A stretch of 39,499 nt of DNA from Glaciecola sp. UBA1851. Lineage in GTDB: Bacteria > Pseudomonadota > Gammaproteobacteria > Enterobacterales > Alteromonadaceae. The translations under genes and the position numbers were made by a program. The notes beneath the pieces are model-generated. The model saw only the letters and a program-made list of their open reading frames with translations. It was not told the origin of the DNA and did not search any database. Location: positions 1-39,499 of the forward strand of contig DDIL01000192.1 of assembly GCA_002338515.1 (NCBI GenBank), read 5' to 3'. This document shows positions 15,171 through 25,630 of the stretch, piece by piece. The number at the start of each line of letters is the position of its first letter. Position 1 is the first letter of the stretch.

Positions 15171-15175
15171 TGTGG

Positions 15176-17713
15176 CTAATCAGTTTTCAATTCAATTCTA
15201 GGTAGCGCATCGTTGGCGCTATCTATGCTTGAAACACAATGTAATACGCGGCTTGATGCTATTCCTTGTTCTACTAAATAACGCTTTAAGTTATTTTGAC
15301 GTTTGTCTCCAAGTTCAAGCATATTTGCTTTATCAGTATCAGTTAATTCTGGATTAGAGTCTGCATTACTTGTAATACCCAGGTCCGCATAAGTTAATTT
15401 TGCACAGGTTTTAACTTGTAAATCTGGAGTGTCTTTCATGAGTAGTGCTAGTTCAGATAAAAACTGACTACTTTGTTCTGGCAAGTCACTGTTAGTTGTC
15501 TCAAAAATCAGTGGTTCAAATTTAATTTTCAATAAATATTCTGCGCCAGAAAGTGCCACTGATACAACTGATGCATAAGGAACAAAGGTCGTCATTAAAT
15601 AATCTTGAGCTTGCGACATAGCTGCTTTTTTTAATACTAGTGACAAAAAGCTTTCCACACCAAATGAAGGATCAGCAACACTTCCTCTTAATGGAACATC
15701 AAGGTCAATATTGCCGTTATCATCTTTAAGAACACCTAGTGCAGCATTTAGTGGCATCGCTTTACCTTCCGAAATAGCGCCTTGCTCAGCATCATCAGCA
15801 CCTGTCATTTCTACGCCACGTAAATACAAATTTGTATTCCCATCAATTTCATCATTGCTAACAATGACGTCAATAGTGACATCTAGTTGACCACTTTTCA
15901 TCTCAAAGCCTAATCCATCTTTGACATAAGGTGATACCGACGGCAAGTTTAATTCGGTTACTTTGGCATCTACAGCTGCATTGAGTTTTTCTGCGAAGGG
16001 AGACACAAAACCGTTTGCATTCACCTTAAAATAGTTAGCATCTATAATTAATACTTCGAAAGGGCTCTGTAAATCAGGTGTTAGGCTATCGAATGGACCT
16101 GCTTTCAGCAACTCTATGCTCAAATTATTTACAAAAGCAGGGCTAACACTTTCATCTATTATTCGAATCTCGCCCTTATCAAGCAATACAAATTCATTTA
16201 GCTTAATCGCGAAAGCTGGTGGTGTGTCAGTATCACTTGTATCGGCTTGGTCATCACTAGACAGTTCTATTTTAGTTACCTCATCGGTTTCTTTATCTTC
16301 ACTACTTAAAGATGAAGTATCCACTAAACTCTTAATGCTTTTATCTGAATTAATTTCAACATTAGACTTTAAACCTGCAATAGCAATGCGATCAATGGCT
16401 AAACTTTTGTCCGTTGCTTGTATATTGCTAAGTATCAATTCACTTAAGGCTAACATTGATATTGACGATTCTAGTGAGTGGTCTTGTGATAAGTTAAGCC
16501 CCGTAATGGCTAATTCAGGAACCGTAATATCAGGTGACAGCCCATTTAATTTAAAGTCACTATTTAACTTAATTTCTTGCCAATTTACTGCGCTATTATG
16601 TGCTTGTGCAATGCTGACATTACCATCTTTGAAATCGTTTGTAATATTACCAGTAGCCGATATCAATTCACCTTTTAAATTAGTGATAAGGGCTAATTTA
16701 TTTAGGTTAACTACATTACTTTGTGAGCTAACAAGCCACGGTGATGTTTCCAGCCCTAATTCGCTAATTGTTACTTGTAAGATATCGTTATTAATCAACA
16801 TCGATTCTTTGGTTAGCTCAACATTAGGCGCAGCGTCAATAGATAATAAACCGTTAACATTTATACCCTGAGGCTCCAACAAAGGACTGACCGTTTCTAA
16901 TGCAAACTCGCTTAATTTTAGCGATATCGAAATATCACCAACTTGGTCAAGCAAATCTACTTGGGTACTTATGGTTAATGGCGCGCTATTAACTGATGCG
17001 TTAATTGACAAGTCTAAGGCTTGCTCAACTTGACTGACTGTTGCATCTAAAATCGTTAAATTTGAAAGTATTAGTTCTTGGTCAACACCCTCTATACGTG
17101 CATTTACTGTTAGCCCCTTAATTGCTAATTCGGGTAAGACCACGCTCATACTAGTTGGTTGTGATTGGCTAGACTCTTCTTGTTGAGGCTGTTTTTCTTT
17201 GCTTTGAGTAGATAGGTCAAAGCCAGCAATGATTAATTGCCCTTTACTTTGCATCACATTGATTATCACATCAGCAATAGAAAATTCAGACACATAAAGC
17301 TGCGAAAACAATAGGCGGTGAACATGAATACTTATTTCAGCATCTTGCATACTAAACGTTGTATTGTCTGCTTCATCTATTAAAGACAAATTATCCACAC
17401 TCAGTGTGCTGGTAAATGGATTAAATCTAACGCTACTTTGCGAATCCAAGCTTAGCTTATATTCCTGTAAAGGAGCGTGAGCAAAATGCTTCACAGCCAT
17501 TGGTGAAAAAATCCAAATTATCAAATATAGGCAAAACCAGACAGCAAATATAATCTTAGCAGTTAATTTCAAACGTTTTTTTAAACTATTTTTTTGAGAA
17601 GAGTTACTCAATTCAGATTTGCCTGAAACAGATTGATTAATTGTCATAAGCCTAGTTAAATTCCCTATATTTTTAAGGTTGCGAAATATACCTTTGTTTG
17701 CTTCATTTTGCAT
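15176..17713 (-). CDS. Large DUF748 / AsmA-like envelope protein
   Basis: The product is 845 residues. A basic N-terminus precedes one transmembrane segment near residues 51-71, followed by a long beta-rich repeat region in which short strands alternate (SVRFNPFTSTLSVDNLSLID near residue 93). This is typical of DUF748 proteins, relatives of the AsmA/TamB-like bridge family. The C-terminal section has the family's MPLNAALGVLKDDNGNIDLD and VPLRGSVADPSFG signature, then a tail (about 740-845) that resembles a degenerate OmpA-type domain. It is probably inner-membrane anchored and spans the periplasm; a lipid-transport role is inference from the superfamily. ATG 17713 has AAGAG six bases upstream. 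Confidence 0.87.
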   Translation of the reverse strand: MQNEANKGIFRNLKNIGNLTRLMTINQSVSGKSELSNSSQKNSLKKRLKLTAKIIFAVWFCLYLIIWIFSPMAVKHFAHAPLQEYKLSLDSQSSVRFNPFTSTLSVDNLSLIDEADNTTFSMQDAEISIHVHRLLFSQLYVSEFSIADVIINVMQSKGQLIIAGFDLSTQSKEKQPQQEESSQSQPTSMSVVLPELAIKGLTVNARIEGVDQELILSNLTILDATVSQVEQALDLSINASVNSAPLTISTQVDLLDQVGDISISLKLSEFALETVSPLLEPQGINVNGLLSIDAAPNVELTKESMLINNDILQVTISELGLETSPWLVSSQSNVVNLNKLALITNLKGELISATGNITNDFKDGNVSIAQAHNSAVNWQEIKLNSDFKLNGLSPDITVPELAITGLNLSQDHSLESSISMLALSELILSNIQATDKSLAIDRIAIAGLKSNVEINSDKSIKSLVDTSSLSSEDKETDEVTKIELSSDDQADTSDTDTPPAFAIKLNEFVLLDKGEIRIIDESVSPAFVNNLSIELLKAGPFDSLTPDLQSPFEVLIIDANYFKVNANGFVSPFAEKLNAAVDAKVTELNLPSVSPYVKDGLGFEMKSGQLDVTIDVIVSNDEIDGNTNLYLRGVEMTGADDAEQGAISEGKAMPLNAALGVLKDDNGNIDLDVPLRGSVADPSFGVESFLSLVLKKAAMSQAQDYLMTTFVPYASVVSVALSGAEYLLKIKFEPLIFETTNSDLPEQSSQFLSELALLMKDTPDLQVKTCAKLTYADLGITSNADSNPELTDTDKANMLELGDKRQNNLKRYLVEQGIASSRVLHCVSSIDSANDALPRIELKTD

Positions 17714-17833
17714 TAATTCTCTTAATGCGAATAAAACTAATAACCCATTATTATACAGGCGTTTTTACTATTGATATTTTTTATAAGAATGCATGGCTGC
17801 TAGTGTGATTGGTTTAATCAAATATCGCCTGTT

Positions 17834-19522
17834 TTACATCGCAGATTTTTCTATTTCAGCAAGCAGTATTTCAGTCGACTCTCTATGAATTCCTTGTTTT
17901 TCATAAATCATAGATTGTCTGAGTTGAAGTTCGGCTTCCCTCAATTTTCCAAGCTTATGATAAGCGTATCCAATTTGATAAAATGTATCAGCATCTCTTA
18001 AGCCATTATTAACAGACTGTAATAAAAACTCGAGACCTCTTTCAATATTACCAGTTTTCACTAAAGACCAACCATATCTAGCTAGAGTAAATGGTTTGTT
18101 TGAGTCACGTTCAAACGCTTTTCTAGCGAAATCATTTTCTAATTTGGTATTGCCTTGAATTTCATACAAAAAAGATAAACGACTCATGATGTCTGCTCTT
18201 TCTTCCATTGGTGTTAATATCAACAGTCGAGTATATTGTTCAATCGCTTCAGTAGTTTGTCCATTTCCAGCAAATATTTGTGCTAAAAGAGTTCGTGCAA
18301 AATAGTCGCTCCTATTTTTAGTAAGTCGCGCATATATAACATTCAACACTGCATTATCAGGCATACCTGACTGACTTAAATCATATAACCTAGTTAGCAA
18401 TATGTTAGATTCAGGAGCAAGTACCAATAACTCTTTATAAATTCTAAGCGCAGTAACTAAATTACCGCTTTGTTCGTAAATTCTACCCTGCAAGAATTTA
18501 AAGCGAGGCTTGTCATCGATATTAACTATTTCTTTATATAATAAATCTTTTGCAAGCCTGGTATTGTTTTCGAGCAAATACAATTTAATTAGTGCGAATA
18601 ACAAATCTTCATTATCTTCGAATTTGGATAAACCAGAATTGAGTGTTCGTTTGGCACTATTATATAACAGCATTTGCTGTTGACTATCACTTATCTGAAC
18701 GGTTTCCTCTACACTTAGTGTTTTCGTGTTGACAAGTGCGGCAATAACTTCTTTAGCTTCAATGTAGTTTTCCTCTGCAATTAAGAGGTTTATTTTTCTT
18801 ATTTCGTTTTGTCTATTGCCGGGTTCAAAGGCCTGTAACTTAGCCAAATATTCGTAGGCATTCTTGTAATTTCCAGACTCTCGTTCCAGATCAAAAAGCA
18901 AAGCAAGTGCTTGTGAGTGATTAGGTTGCAAAGTTACCGTTGCTTTTAGATGAGGTATAGCGAGTTTGTTGTCTCCCATCCTTGCACTCACAACGCCAAG
19001 CATAAATTGTGAATCTATTTGATTAGTATATTCTTTCAGATTTTTTTCTAAAAGTGATAACGCTTCTGGTCCTCTATTTTGTCGGCTTCTAATTTGCGAC
19101 AAATATATTCTTGCCAAACGGGTGAACTCTGAATCTTTTAGTAACGCCTCAAAGAAAGTTCCCAAAACAATTAACTCTTCTTCAATGTAGTCAGTTGCTA
19201 ATAATGAATAGTATTCTTTTTCAAATAGGTTGTGGTTGAATAAAAAAAGAGCTAATTCTTTGGTTTTTTTTGTATTTCCGTCATGAATATCTTGTATTCC
19301 ACGGCGAATAAGTAATGTCCACGGTTTGAAGCTGTTTTTGTTCGCAAAACACCGTTTTAAGAGCACCAACGCTACGTTGTACTGTTGAGCTTCAAAGTTG
19401 GTTTCGACGAGTTCACAATTTTCGTTTAACGAGGGGGTTTTTGCAGAGGCATAAATATTAACGATTAAGAACAAAGAAAAAATATGAAAAATTTTCCGCT
19501 TGTATAAGACACCAGCGAACAT
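17834..19522 (-). CDS. Secreted tetratricopeptide-repeat protein
   Basis: The product is about 562 residues from ATG 19522, which has AGAGG nine bases upstream and opens directly into a signal peptide (KRKIFHIFSLFLIVNIYASA). An in-frame GTG at 19594 would add 24 residues ahead of the signal and is less likely. The mature protein is a chain of TPR-like helical pairs from about residue 30 to the end (LGVVSARMGDNKLAIPHLKA and YQIGYAYHKLGKLREAELQL are clear units). TPR solenoids bind partner proteins; no specific pathway can be read from this one. It lies upstream of the DUF748 gene on the same strand with a 120-base gap and is divergent from the tricorn-like peptidase. Confidence 0.8.
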   Translation of the reverse strand: MFAGVLYKRKIFHIFSLFLIVNIYASAKTPSLNENCELVETNFEAQQYNVALVLLKRCFANKNSFKPWTLLIRRGIQDIHDGNTKKTKELALFLFNHNLFEKEYYSLLATDYIEEELIVLGTFFEALLKDSEFTRLARIYLSQIRSRQNRGPEALSLLEKNLKEYTNQIDSQFMLGVVSARMGDNKLAIPHLKATVTLQPNHSQALALLFDLERESGNYKNAYEYLAKLQAFEPGNRQNEIRKINLLIAEENYIEAKEVIAALVNTKTLSVEETVQISDSQQQMLLYNSAKRTLNSGLSKFEDNEDLLFALIKLYLLENNTRLAKDLLYKEIVNIDDKPRFKFLQGRIYEQSGNLVTALRIYKELLVLAPESNILLTRLYDLSQSGMPDNAVLNVIYARLTKNRSDYFARTLLAQIFAGNGQTTEAIEQYTRLLILTPMEERADIMSRLSFLYEIQGNTKLENDFARKAFERDSNKPFTLARYGWSLVKTGNIERGLEFLLQSVNNGLRDADTFYQIGYAYHKLGKLREAELQLRQSMIYEKQGIHRESTEILLAEIEKSAM

Positions 19523-19980
19523 ACTAAAGACCTCTATACCAAAACGATTATGTTCAGCTGAAAATCGCTTATTTGACCAAATTGACCAAGACACTTACTT
19601 CGCCAAAGCGACATTGCAAATTTAATACCAATTAAATTTATATTAAAAAACAGGAGGTTGTATTCTTCTTTTATATAAATAAATAAAATTGTAAAAAAAA
19701 CAGACAAATTTAAAAAGCGTGAATAGATTGTTACCGGTGCACTAAAACGAATTTATTTTGGACGAAAATATAAGTACATTGATCAAACAATATGACCATA
19801 TCTTGAAACAGTTTAATACTTTTAAAAGACAACGGTTACCAAGGGTAGTAACTGGCGGTCATTCCTCCTATACTTTAAATATGCGAACTGGTGCGGTATA
19901 CGAAATATATACAGCGAACATTAGGTTTATTTATAACTTCAAATGTGTCTGCCAATAAAAATAACAAGGTGTTGATAGTA
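19523..19980. other. 458-base divergent spacer between the TPR and tricorn-like genes
   Basis: This spacer presumably carries the promoters of both genes. TTTAATA (19621-19627) and TATTAAA (19641-19647) form an AT-rich inverted repeat. A 66-codon frame opening at TTG 19758 lacks a ribosome binding site and I do not call it a gene. The extension of the peptidase frame upstream of 19981 is also treated as non-coding. Confidence 0.35.
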
Positions 19981-22900
19981 ATGAAAAATATAAAGTGGAT
20001 AAAAAATATCATTCTAATGGCTCTATTATTGCCATTAGCTTTAAAAGCTGAAGTAGACAGTAATTGGTTCAGGCAAGCGACTATTTCTCCTAATGGTCAA
20101 ACTATTTTGTTTGCTGCTAAAGGTGACATTTATCAAGTGTCGGTTGAAGGTGGCGACGCCATACCTATTGTTTCAGATTCAGCATGGGATGGTTACCCTG
20201 TATGGTCTAACGATGGAGAATCTATTGCTTTTGCTAGTGATAGAAATGGTAGCTTAGATGTTTATACTATGTCGCTTAACGACCCTAGACCTAAAAGGTT
20301 AACCTTTCATAGTGCACATGATTACCCTACCGACTTTAGTAATGACGATGAACGCATTATTTTCAGTTCAGGTAGAACGCCTTCTGCAGAGTCATCAGGT
20401 TTTCCTACTACTCGAGTCAACCAACTTTACATAATGCCTGTTGAAGGAGGCACTCCAACCCAGTTATTAACCACGGCAGCAATGGAGGCTCGCTATTCAC
20501 CTAATGGTAAAATGCTTGCTTATATGGACAACAAATCTTATGAAGACTCATTACGCAAACATGATGTGTCGTCATTTGCTCGAGATATCTGGGTTTATAA
20601 CTTAAGACGAGAAAAGCACACAAAACTGACTGGTTTTGTTGGTGGAGATAGCACGCCTATTTGGTCACCTGACGGCGATTCTATTTATTTTTTAAGTGAG
20701 AAAGACACCAATAATTATAATGTTTGGAAAATGAACGATGAGGGAGAAAACCTTCAACAAATTTCAAATTTTGATACTCATCCGGTACGCAGTCTCAGTG
20801 TAAGTAAAAGCGGCTTACTTGCTTATACTTGGCATGGGAATATATATACCCAACTTGTTAATGAAGAGCCGGTGGCGTTAAACGTTAATTTGGTTGCACC
20901 TAAGGTTAACCTTGATGAGCAAAGTATTAGTATTGCAGGGAAAGCTGATCGTTTTGCCGTATCTCCAAGTGGAAAAGAAGTTGCGTTTATTGCGCGTGGG
21001 GAATTGTTTGTATCATCCGTTGAGTTTGGTACTACAGTGCGATTAACTGATACACCCGAACAAGAGCGATCAATTAGTTGGTTTCCTGACAATCGAAGCA
21101 TTGCATATGCCGCAGAAAAAGACGGTGTTTGGGGTATTTATAAAGTAACCATTGATGATAAAAGTGAACCTTACTTTTTCGCGGCAACTAAGTTTAAAAA
21201 AGAAACCTTGTTAAAAGGTGAAAAAGATATGTTCCAACCGCTGGTTTCTCCAGATGGTGAAAAAATCGCATACTTACATCAGCGTGATGAAATTCGTGTA
21301 TTCGACTTAGACAGTAAGAAAAGTAAAACTGTTTTCCCTGCCAAATTTAACTATAGCTATTCTGATGGCGACATCACTTATGATTGGTCTCCAGACAGCA
21401 AATGGTTAGTGGGTAGTTACGTATCTCGCGGCTTCTTGTTTATGCCTGAAATTGGCATTGCACCAGCTGATGGCAGCAAGTTACCTGTGGATGTTACTAT
21501 GTCTGGTTATAGTGAGTATTCACCACAATGGACTACAGAAAGTATGATTGTGTTTGCGTCTGATAGAAGAGGCGAGCGCGCTCATGGTAGTTGGGGTGCA
21601 GAGGCTGACGTAATGGCGCTTTTCTTAACTCAAGATGCATTTGATAGGTACAATATGTCAGAAGAAGAAAGAGCGCTTTATGCTGAGGCTCAAGAAGCTA
21701 ATAAAGAAGATGAAGAAGAAGAGGAAGAAAAACCTAGTCCTGAAGTCAAGATAGACTGGAAAGGCCTAGATGAGCGAACAGTCAGACTAACCAAGCATTC
21801 TTCTGATTTAGGAACTTTTGCTGTCACGCCCGATATGGAAAAACTTTATTACCTAGCTAGATTTGAAAAAGGGTACGACTTGTGGGTAGAAAACTTTAAG
21901 GATAGAAGCACTCAATTGGCACTTAAATTAAACGCATCGTCTGCGTCTTTTCAGCCAAATGAAAAAGGTGATATGGCAGTATTGTTAGCTGATGGTCAAC
22001 TTGCGAAACTGACCTTAGGTGACTCAGTTAGCAGAGATAGTGTTGCAGTTAACAGTCAAATAGCGCTTAAAGAAGATGCGGAGCGAGACTATTTATTTAA
22101 GCATATTTGGCGACAAACCAAAGACAAGTTTTATAATCCCAATATGCACGGTATTGACTGGGAGAGTATGTATAGTGAGTATCTTCCAAAAGTTGAAGGC
22201 GTGAATAATAATCGGGATTTTGCAACCTTAATTAGCGAGTTATTGGGTGAATTAAATGCATCTCACACAGGTGGTCGATATAGAGCTAATGTCCCCAGTA
22301 GTGCGCAAACTGCTCATATTGGATTGTTGTTTGAGACAGAGCCAAGTAAAAATGGTTTGGAAGTTGAAGAAGTACTGCCATTTAGCCCTTTGTTGAAACA
22401 CAACAATATTGTTAAAGCTGGCTCTGTACTTATTGCTATAGACGGAAAACCAGTGAATGCTGAACACAATGTATTTAGTGAACTAAACGGGAAAGCTGGT
22501 CAGCGCATGCGGCTAACTTTCAAAAATGGCCGTAAAACATCTGACGTTGTTGTGCGACCCCATTCATTTAGAGATGATTTATCTGCTTTGTATAAGCGTT
22601 GGGTTGATAGTCGTCGAGCTTATGTTGATAAAATTTCAAAAGGTAAGTTGGCCTATGTTCATATTCCCCAAATGAACGATGATGCCTACCGCTCTGTTCA
22701 TAAAGAATTGTTCGGTAGAGGGTTTGATAAAGAAGGGGTAGTGGTTGATACTCGATTCAATCGTGGGGGGTGGCTCACAGATGACTTAGTGACGCTATTA
22801 AGTGGAAACCATTACTCTTGGTTGTCAGCTCGCGGTGAAAAATTCAAAGGCAACTCTTCAGACCGTTGGACCAAGCCCTCAGTGTTAGTAGTAAATGAAG

Positions 22901-23193
22901 GTAACTATTCTGATGGTTACTGTTTCCCAAATGGTTATAGGGCTAACAATATAGGTAAGATTGTTGGTATGCCTGTGCCGGGGACATGCACGGCTGTTTG
23001 GTGGGAATTACTTCAAACGGGTGATTTAGTATTTGGAATACCACAACTTGGTGTACTAAATATTGATGGCAGTTATATGGAAAACGATCAACTAGAGCCA
23101 GACATTAAAGTAGATAATACTAAAGAAGATATTGCCAGTGGTGAAGATGCGCAACTTAAACGTGCGGTTGAGTTATTACTGAACGGCAAATAA
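19981..23193 (+). CDS. Tricorn-like S41 peptidase, secreted
   Basis: The product is about 1070 residues. ATG 19981 begins a signal peptide (KNIILMALLLPLALKA); the open frame upstream to 19891 lacks a signal-like start. Residues about 30-690 form two beta-propellers of PD40/WD-like repeats (ISPNGQTILFAAKGD, WSPDGDSIYFLSEKD). An acidic low-complexity loop lies near 580-595. A tricorn C1-like helix region, a PDZ domain (about 785-850) and an S41 catalytic domain follow. By alignment with Thermoplasma tricorn protease the tetrad would be S761-H762 (in NASHTGG), S977 (in NYSDGYCFP) and E1034 (in YMENDQLEP). Such enzymes trim peptides; location in the periplasm is inferred from the signal peptide. 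A terminator follows the stop. Confidence 0.92.
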   Translation: MKNIKWIKNIILMALLLPLALKAEVDSNWFRQATISPNGQTILFAAKGDIYQVSVEGGDAIPIVSDSAWDGYPVWSNDGESIAFASDRNGSLDVYTMSLNDPRPKRLTFHSAHDYPTDFSNDDERIIFSSGRTPSAESSGFPTTRVNQLYIMPVEGGTPTQLLTTAAMEARYSPNGKMLAYMDNKSYEDSLRKHDVSSFARDIWVYNLRREKHTKLTGFVGGDSTPIWSPDGDSIYFLSEKDTNNYNVWKMNDEGENLQQISNFDTHPVRSLSVSKSGLLAYTWHGNIYTQLVNEEPVALNVNLVAPKVNLDEQSISIAGKADRFAVSPSGKEVAFIARGELFVSSVEFGTTVRLTDTPEQERSISWFPDNRSIAYAAEKDGVWGIYKVTIDDKSEPYFFAATKFKKETLLKGEKDMFQPLVSPDGEKIAYLHQRDEIRVFDLDSKKSKTVFPAKFNYSYSDGDITYDWSPDSKWLVGSYVSRGFLFMPEIGIAPADGSKLPVDVTMSGYSEYSPQWTTESMIVFASDRRGERAHGSWGAEADVMALFLTQDAFDRYNMSEEERALYAEAQEANKEDEEEEEEKPSPEVKIDWKGLDERTVRLTKHSSDLGTFAVTPDMEKLYYLARFEKGYDLWVENFKDRSTQLALKLNASSASFQPNEKGDMAVLLADGQLAKLTLGDSVSRDSVAVNSQIALKEDAERDYLFKHIWRQTKDKFYNPNMHGIDWESMYSEYLPKVEGVNNNRDFATLISELLGELNASHTGGRYRANVPSSAQTAHIGLLFETEPSKNGLEVEEVLPFSPLLKHNNIVKAGSVLIAIDGKPVNAEHNVFSELNGKAGQRMRLTFKNGRKTSDVVVRPHSFRDDLSALYKRWVDSRRAYVDKISKGKLAYVHIPQMNDDAYRSVHKELFGRGFDKEGVVVDTRFNRGGWLTDDLVTLLSGNHYSWLSARGEKFKGNSSDRWTKPSVLVVNEGNYSDGYCFPNGYRANNIGKIVGMPVPGTCTAVWWELLQTGDLVFGIPQLGVLNIDGSYMENDQLEPDIKVDNTKEDIASGEDAQLKRAVELLLNGK

Positions 23194-23201
23194 ATTTAAA
23201 A

Positions 23202-23230
23202 GGCCTACAGTAATATGTAGGCCGTCTTTT
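23202..23230 (+). terminator. Rho-independent terminator after the tricorn-like gene
   Basis: GGCCTACA (23202-23209) and TGTAGGCC (23216-23223) form an 8-bp stem with a 6-base loop, followed by GTCTTTT. It begins 9 bases after the stop codon. Confidence 0.85.
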
Positions 23231-23295
23231 GTCACCATACTACCACTTCACAAAATGCTAAGTACAGTGTTGTTAATTAATAAATAACCGTTCAT

Positions 23296-24153
23296 CTAGC
23301 CTTTACTAAACCAAGGTATTAAAACAGGCGTGTTGTTTTTGTACTTAATATAGTCTGCTTTATCTCCCCATTTCTTCTCAGCTTTATTTTCTAACATAGG
23401 TATTCCACTTACTTTTGTTAAAAGCGTTAGCACGAAGATAGGTGATATTAAAACTATAAATTGCCAACCGCTTAGTGCAGGTAGCACCGCTAATGCGACA
23501 CCGAACCATAATATTATTTCGCCAAAATAGTTGGGATGTCGAGAATACTTCCAAAGCCCAGTGTGAATAAATGAGTCGGGATTAGTTTGTTTAAAGGCAC
23601 GCTTTTGTTGGTCGGCAATAACTTCAGTACTAAACCCAAAAATCCACAAGCAAACGCCTACAATAACGAGCGCGTTAATTTCAGAAAAGTTAGAAGAAGT
23701 GAGCGCAACCAACACTGGACTGCTAGTTAAAAACACCCACAGCCCTTGAATTGTCCAAGCTACAAAAAAGCGGTATTTATCAGTTTTTATTTTTTCAAAA
23801 CGATCATCTTTGCCATCTTTTTTAATCCGAAAAAATAGAAAACTACCGAGCCTGAGTGCCCAAATAATTACCATAGATGCAATCATGAACTGATATACAC
23901 CCAACTGAAAGCTAGCAAAAAGAGCGATTAAACTGACTGCAACAAAACTTAAACTACCCGCTAAGTCATAAAATTTTTCAGTTTGTTTGATATATGAGGG
24001 AACAAAGATGACCCACTGAACAACAAATGCAACTAAGGCGCAAATTAAAATACTAGGCACATTATAAAGGCCTGTGCTATCGCCCCAAGCCGCTGCTACT
24101 ATTGCCCCTGCAATGAGTATGCATATAATCAAAATCGTTAAAGCCCTAAGCAT
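23296..24153 (-). CDS. DUF1295 / steroid 5-alpha-reductase-like membrane protein
   Basis: The product is 285 residues with about seven to eight hydrophobic helices. The C-terminal signature GLWKYSRHPNYFGEIILWFG and the ending WGDKADYIKYKNNTPVLIPW are characteristic of DUF1295, a family related to steroid 5-alpha reductases and isoprenylcysteine methyltransferases. In those families the RHPNY block contributes to NADPH or cofactor binding. The substrate here is unknown; a reductase acting on a lipid is inference. It converges on the tricorn-like gene, with the terminator between them. Confidence 0.9.
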   Translation of the reverse strand: MLRALTILIICILIAGAIVAAAWGDSTGLYNVPSILICALVAFVVQWVIFVPSYIKQTEKFYDLAGSLSFVAVSLIALFASFQLGVYQFMIASMVIIWALRLGSFLFFRIKKDGKDDRFEKIKTDKYRFFVAWTIQGLWVFLTSSPVLVALTSSNFSEINALVIVGVCLWIFGFSTEVIADQQKRAFKQTNPDSFIHTGLWKYSRHPNYFGEIILWFGVALAVLPALSGWQFIVLISPIFVLTLLTKVSGIPMLENKAEKKWGDKADYIKYKNNTPVLIPWFSKG

Positions 24154-24410
24154 CCATAAACCTATATTCTTGTCTCTTACGCATAGATACTCTTAAATCC
24201 ATTTTTTATACCATTACTTTTCTTTAATTTTTTGCATCATTTCTAAATTCAGTCGCTATATTTCATGAATTTATCGATATTGGTGTTTGAAAATAAGCTT
24301 TTAGTGAGTATTGTTAGTAAAAAATTCAATGAAGGATTATTCACCTATATTTTGTAAATTAGATAATATGTCCTATATTTTTACAAAGCTTTTCAACGGG
24401 TAATATATAT

Positions 24411-25526
24411 ATGTCTGAAACGACAGATATCAAAAACGCACTGATTGAGTTCAAACGAAAATTGGCAGGCCAATTGCTCATTGGCTTCACAATTTTATGC
24501 GGCGTGGGTTTACCATTTTCATTATATAGATGGGTTGAAATTGGCTTTCAACTTGTTTTTATTCATCACATATTTATTTCTGTAATCGTTTTTATTTGCT
24601 TTTATTTCCGTAACCAAACTAGTTACAAACTTCATTTAACTGTTATTGCGCTATCTTTGATAAGTATGATTGTGAGCGGAACACTTTCCTTTGGTTTGCA
24701 AACTGGCGTGATTACATTTGCGCCTGTCGTTTCATTTTTAGTAGTTATGATTGCTGGCGTAACAGCAGCCATTATTTTTACAATAGTTTGGGCTGTGTTT
24801 TTTGTGGCAGTGGGGTATGCATTTACAACCCAGTCTATAGAGTATGCAGTGGCTCCCGAAATATATGCTCAAAGTGTAAGTGCATGGTACATAATGGCAA
24901 TAGGTTCACTAATTTCAATTTGTTTTTTGCTTATAAGTGCAAAACAAGGGTATCAGAAACTAATAAAGTTAATGGGAAAAATCCAGCATCAACAAAGCAA
25001 GATTGCTTATTTAGCAGATCACGACCAAATGACAGGTTTTAAAGCGGCACGTTTAGCGACACCTTTACTGGAACAAAGCATAAACCTAGCCAATCGCAAC
25101 AATACAATGGTTGCTGTTGTATTTGTGGATTTAAATAATTTTAAAATAATAAATGATACCTTTGGTCATACTGTGGGCGATGAAGTATTGATTCTTGCCG
25201 CCTCATCATTATCAAACGGTTTAAGAGATATGGATGTTAGTATAAGAGTGGGTGGTGATGAGTTTTTATTTATATTACCAGAGGTCAAATGTAAAAGTGA
25301 TATTGACCATATCTTAAAAAGAATGACGGCAGGCATTAATAAATGTTTCCAAGTATCGGGACATGAAATTTTAGTAGAAGCCAGTTTAGGCGTTTCAATT
25401 TTCCCTGATGACTCAGACAACCCTTCGCGCTTAAGAATGTGCGCTGACATGGCTATGTACAACGCAAAAGTAAACAAAAGCGATGTGCCATTATTTTTCA
25501 ATGAGCTAAACGGAAATCAAGTTTAA
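24411..25526 (+). CDS. Membrane diguanylate cyclase (GGDEF)
   Basis: The product is 371 residues. About six transmembrane helices fill residues 18-182, with a basic, Gln-rich linker near 185-205. The GGDEF domain spans about 205-365: the opening DHDQMTGFKAARL is a variant of the usual DxLTGLxNR, VVFVDLNNFKIINDTFGH is intact, and the active-site GGDEF is at 281-285. An RxxD product-inhibition site (R272-D-M-D275) lies exactly five residues before it. The enzyme should make cyclic di-GMP from two GTP and be feedback-inhibited. No EAL domain or known sensor domain is recognised; the membrane part probably senses the signal. Confidence 0.93.
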   Translation: MSETTDIKNALIEFKRKLAGQLLIGFTILCGVGLPFSLYRWVEIGFQLVFIHHIFISVIVFICFYFRNQTSYKLHLTVIALSLISMIVSGTLSFGLQTGVITFAPVVSFLVVMIAGVTAAIIFTIVWAVFFVAVGYAFTTQSIEYAVAPEIYAQSVSAWYIMAIGSLISICFLLISAKQGYQKLIKLMGKIQHQQSKIAYLADHDQMTGFKAARLATPLLEQSINLANRNNTMVAVVFVDLNNFKIINDTFGHTVGDEVLILAASSLSNGLRDMDVSIRVGGDEFLFILPEVKCKSDIDHILKRMTAGINKCFQVSGHEILVEASLGVSIFPDDSDNPSRLRMCADMAMYNAKVNKSDVPLFFNELNGNQV

Positions 25527-25630
25527 TTTTATTTGTTATGCGGAGTTAGTTTGACCTATTTGATAGTTTCCGTGCTTATGTGAACTTTTTCGACATCTTT
25601 ACCGTCTTTATTTAAACCGTTAAAAATAAG

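Noticed and set aside
16116..16871. 251-codon frame on the plus strand opposite the DUF748 gene
   Set aside because: Its Ser/Leu-rich composition is what the complement of a beta-rich coding region gives; the minus-strand gene covers it fully.
19758..19958. 66-codon plus-strand frame with TTG start upstream of the tricorn-like gene
   Set aside because: No ribosome binding site, unusual start, no recognisable domain, and it overlaps the probable promoter region.
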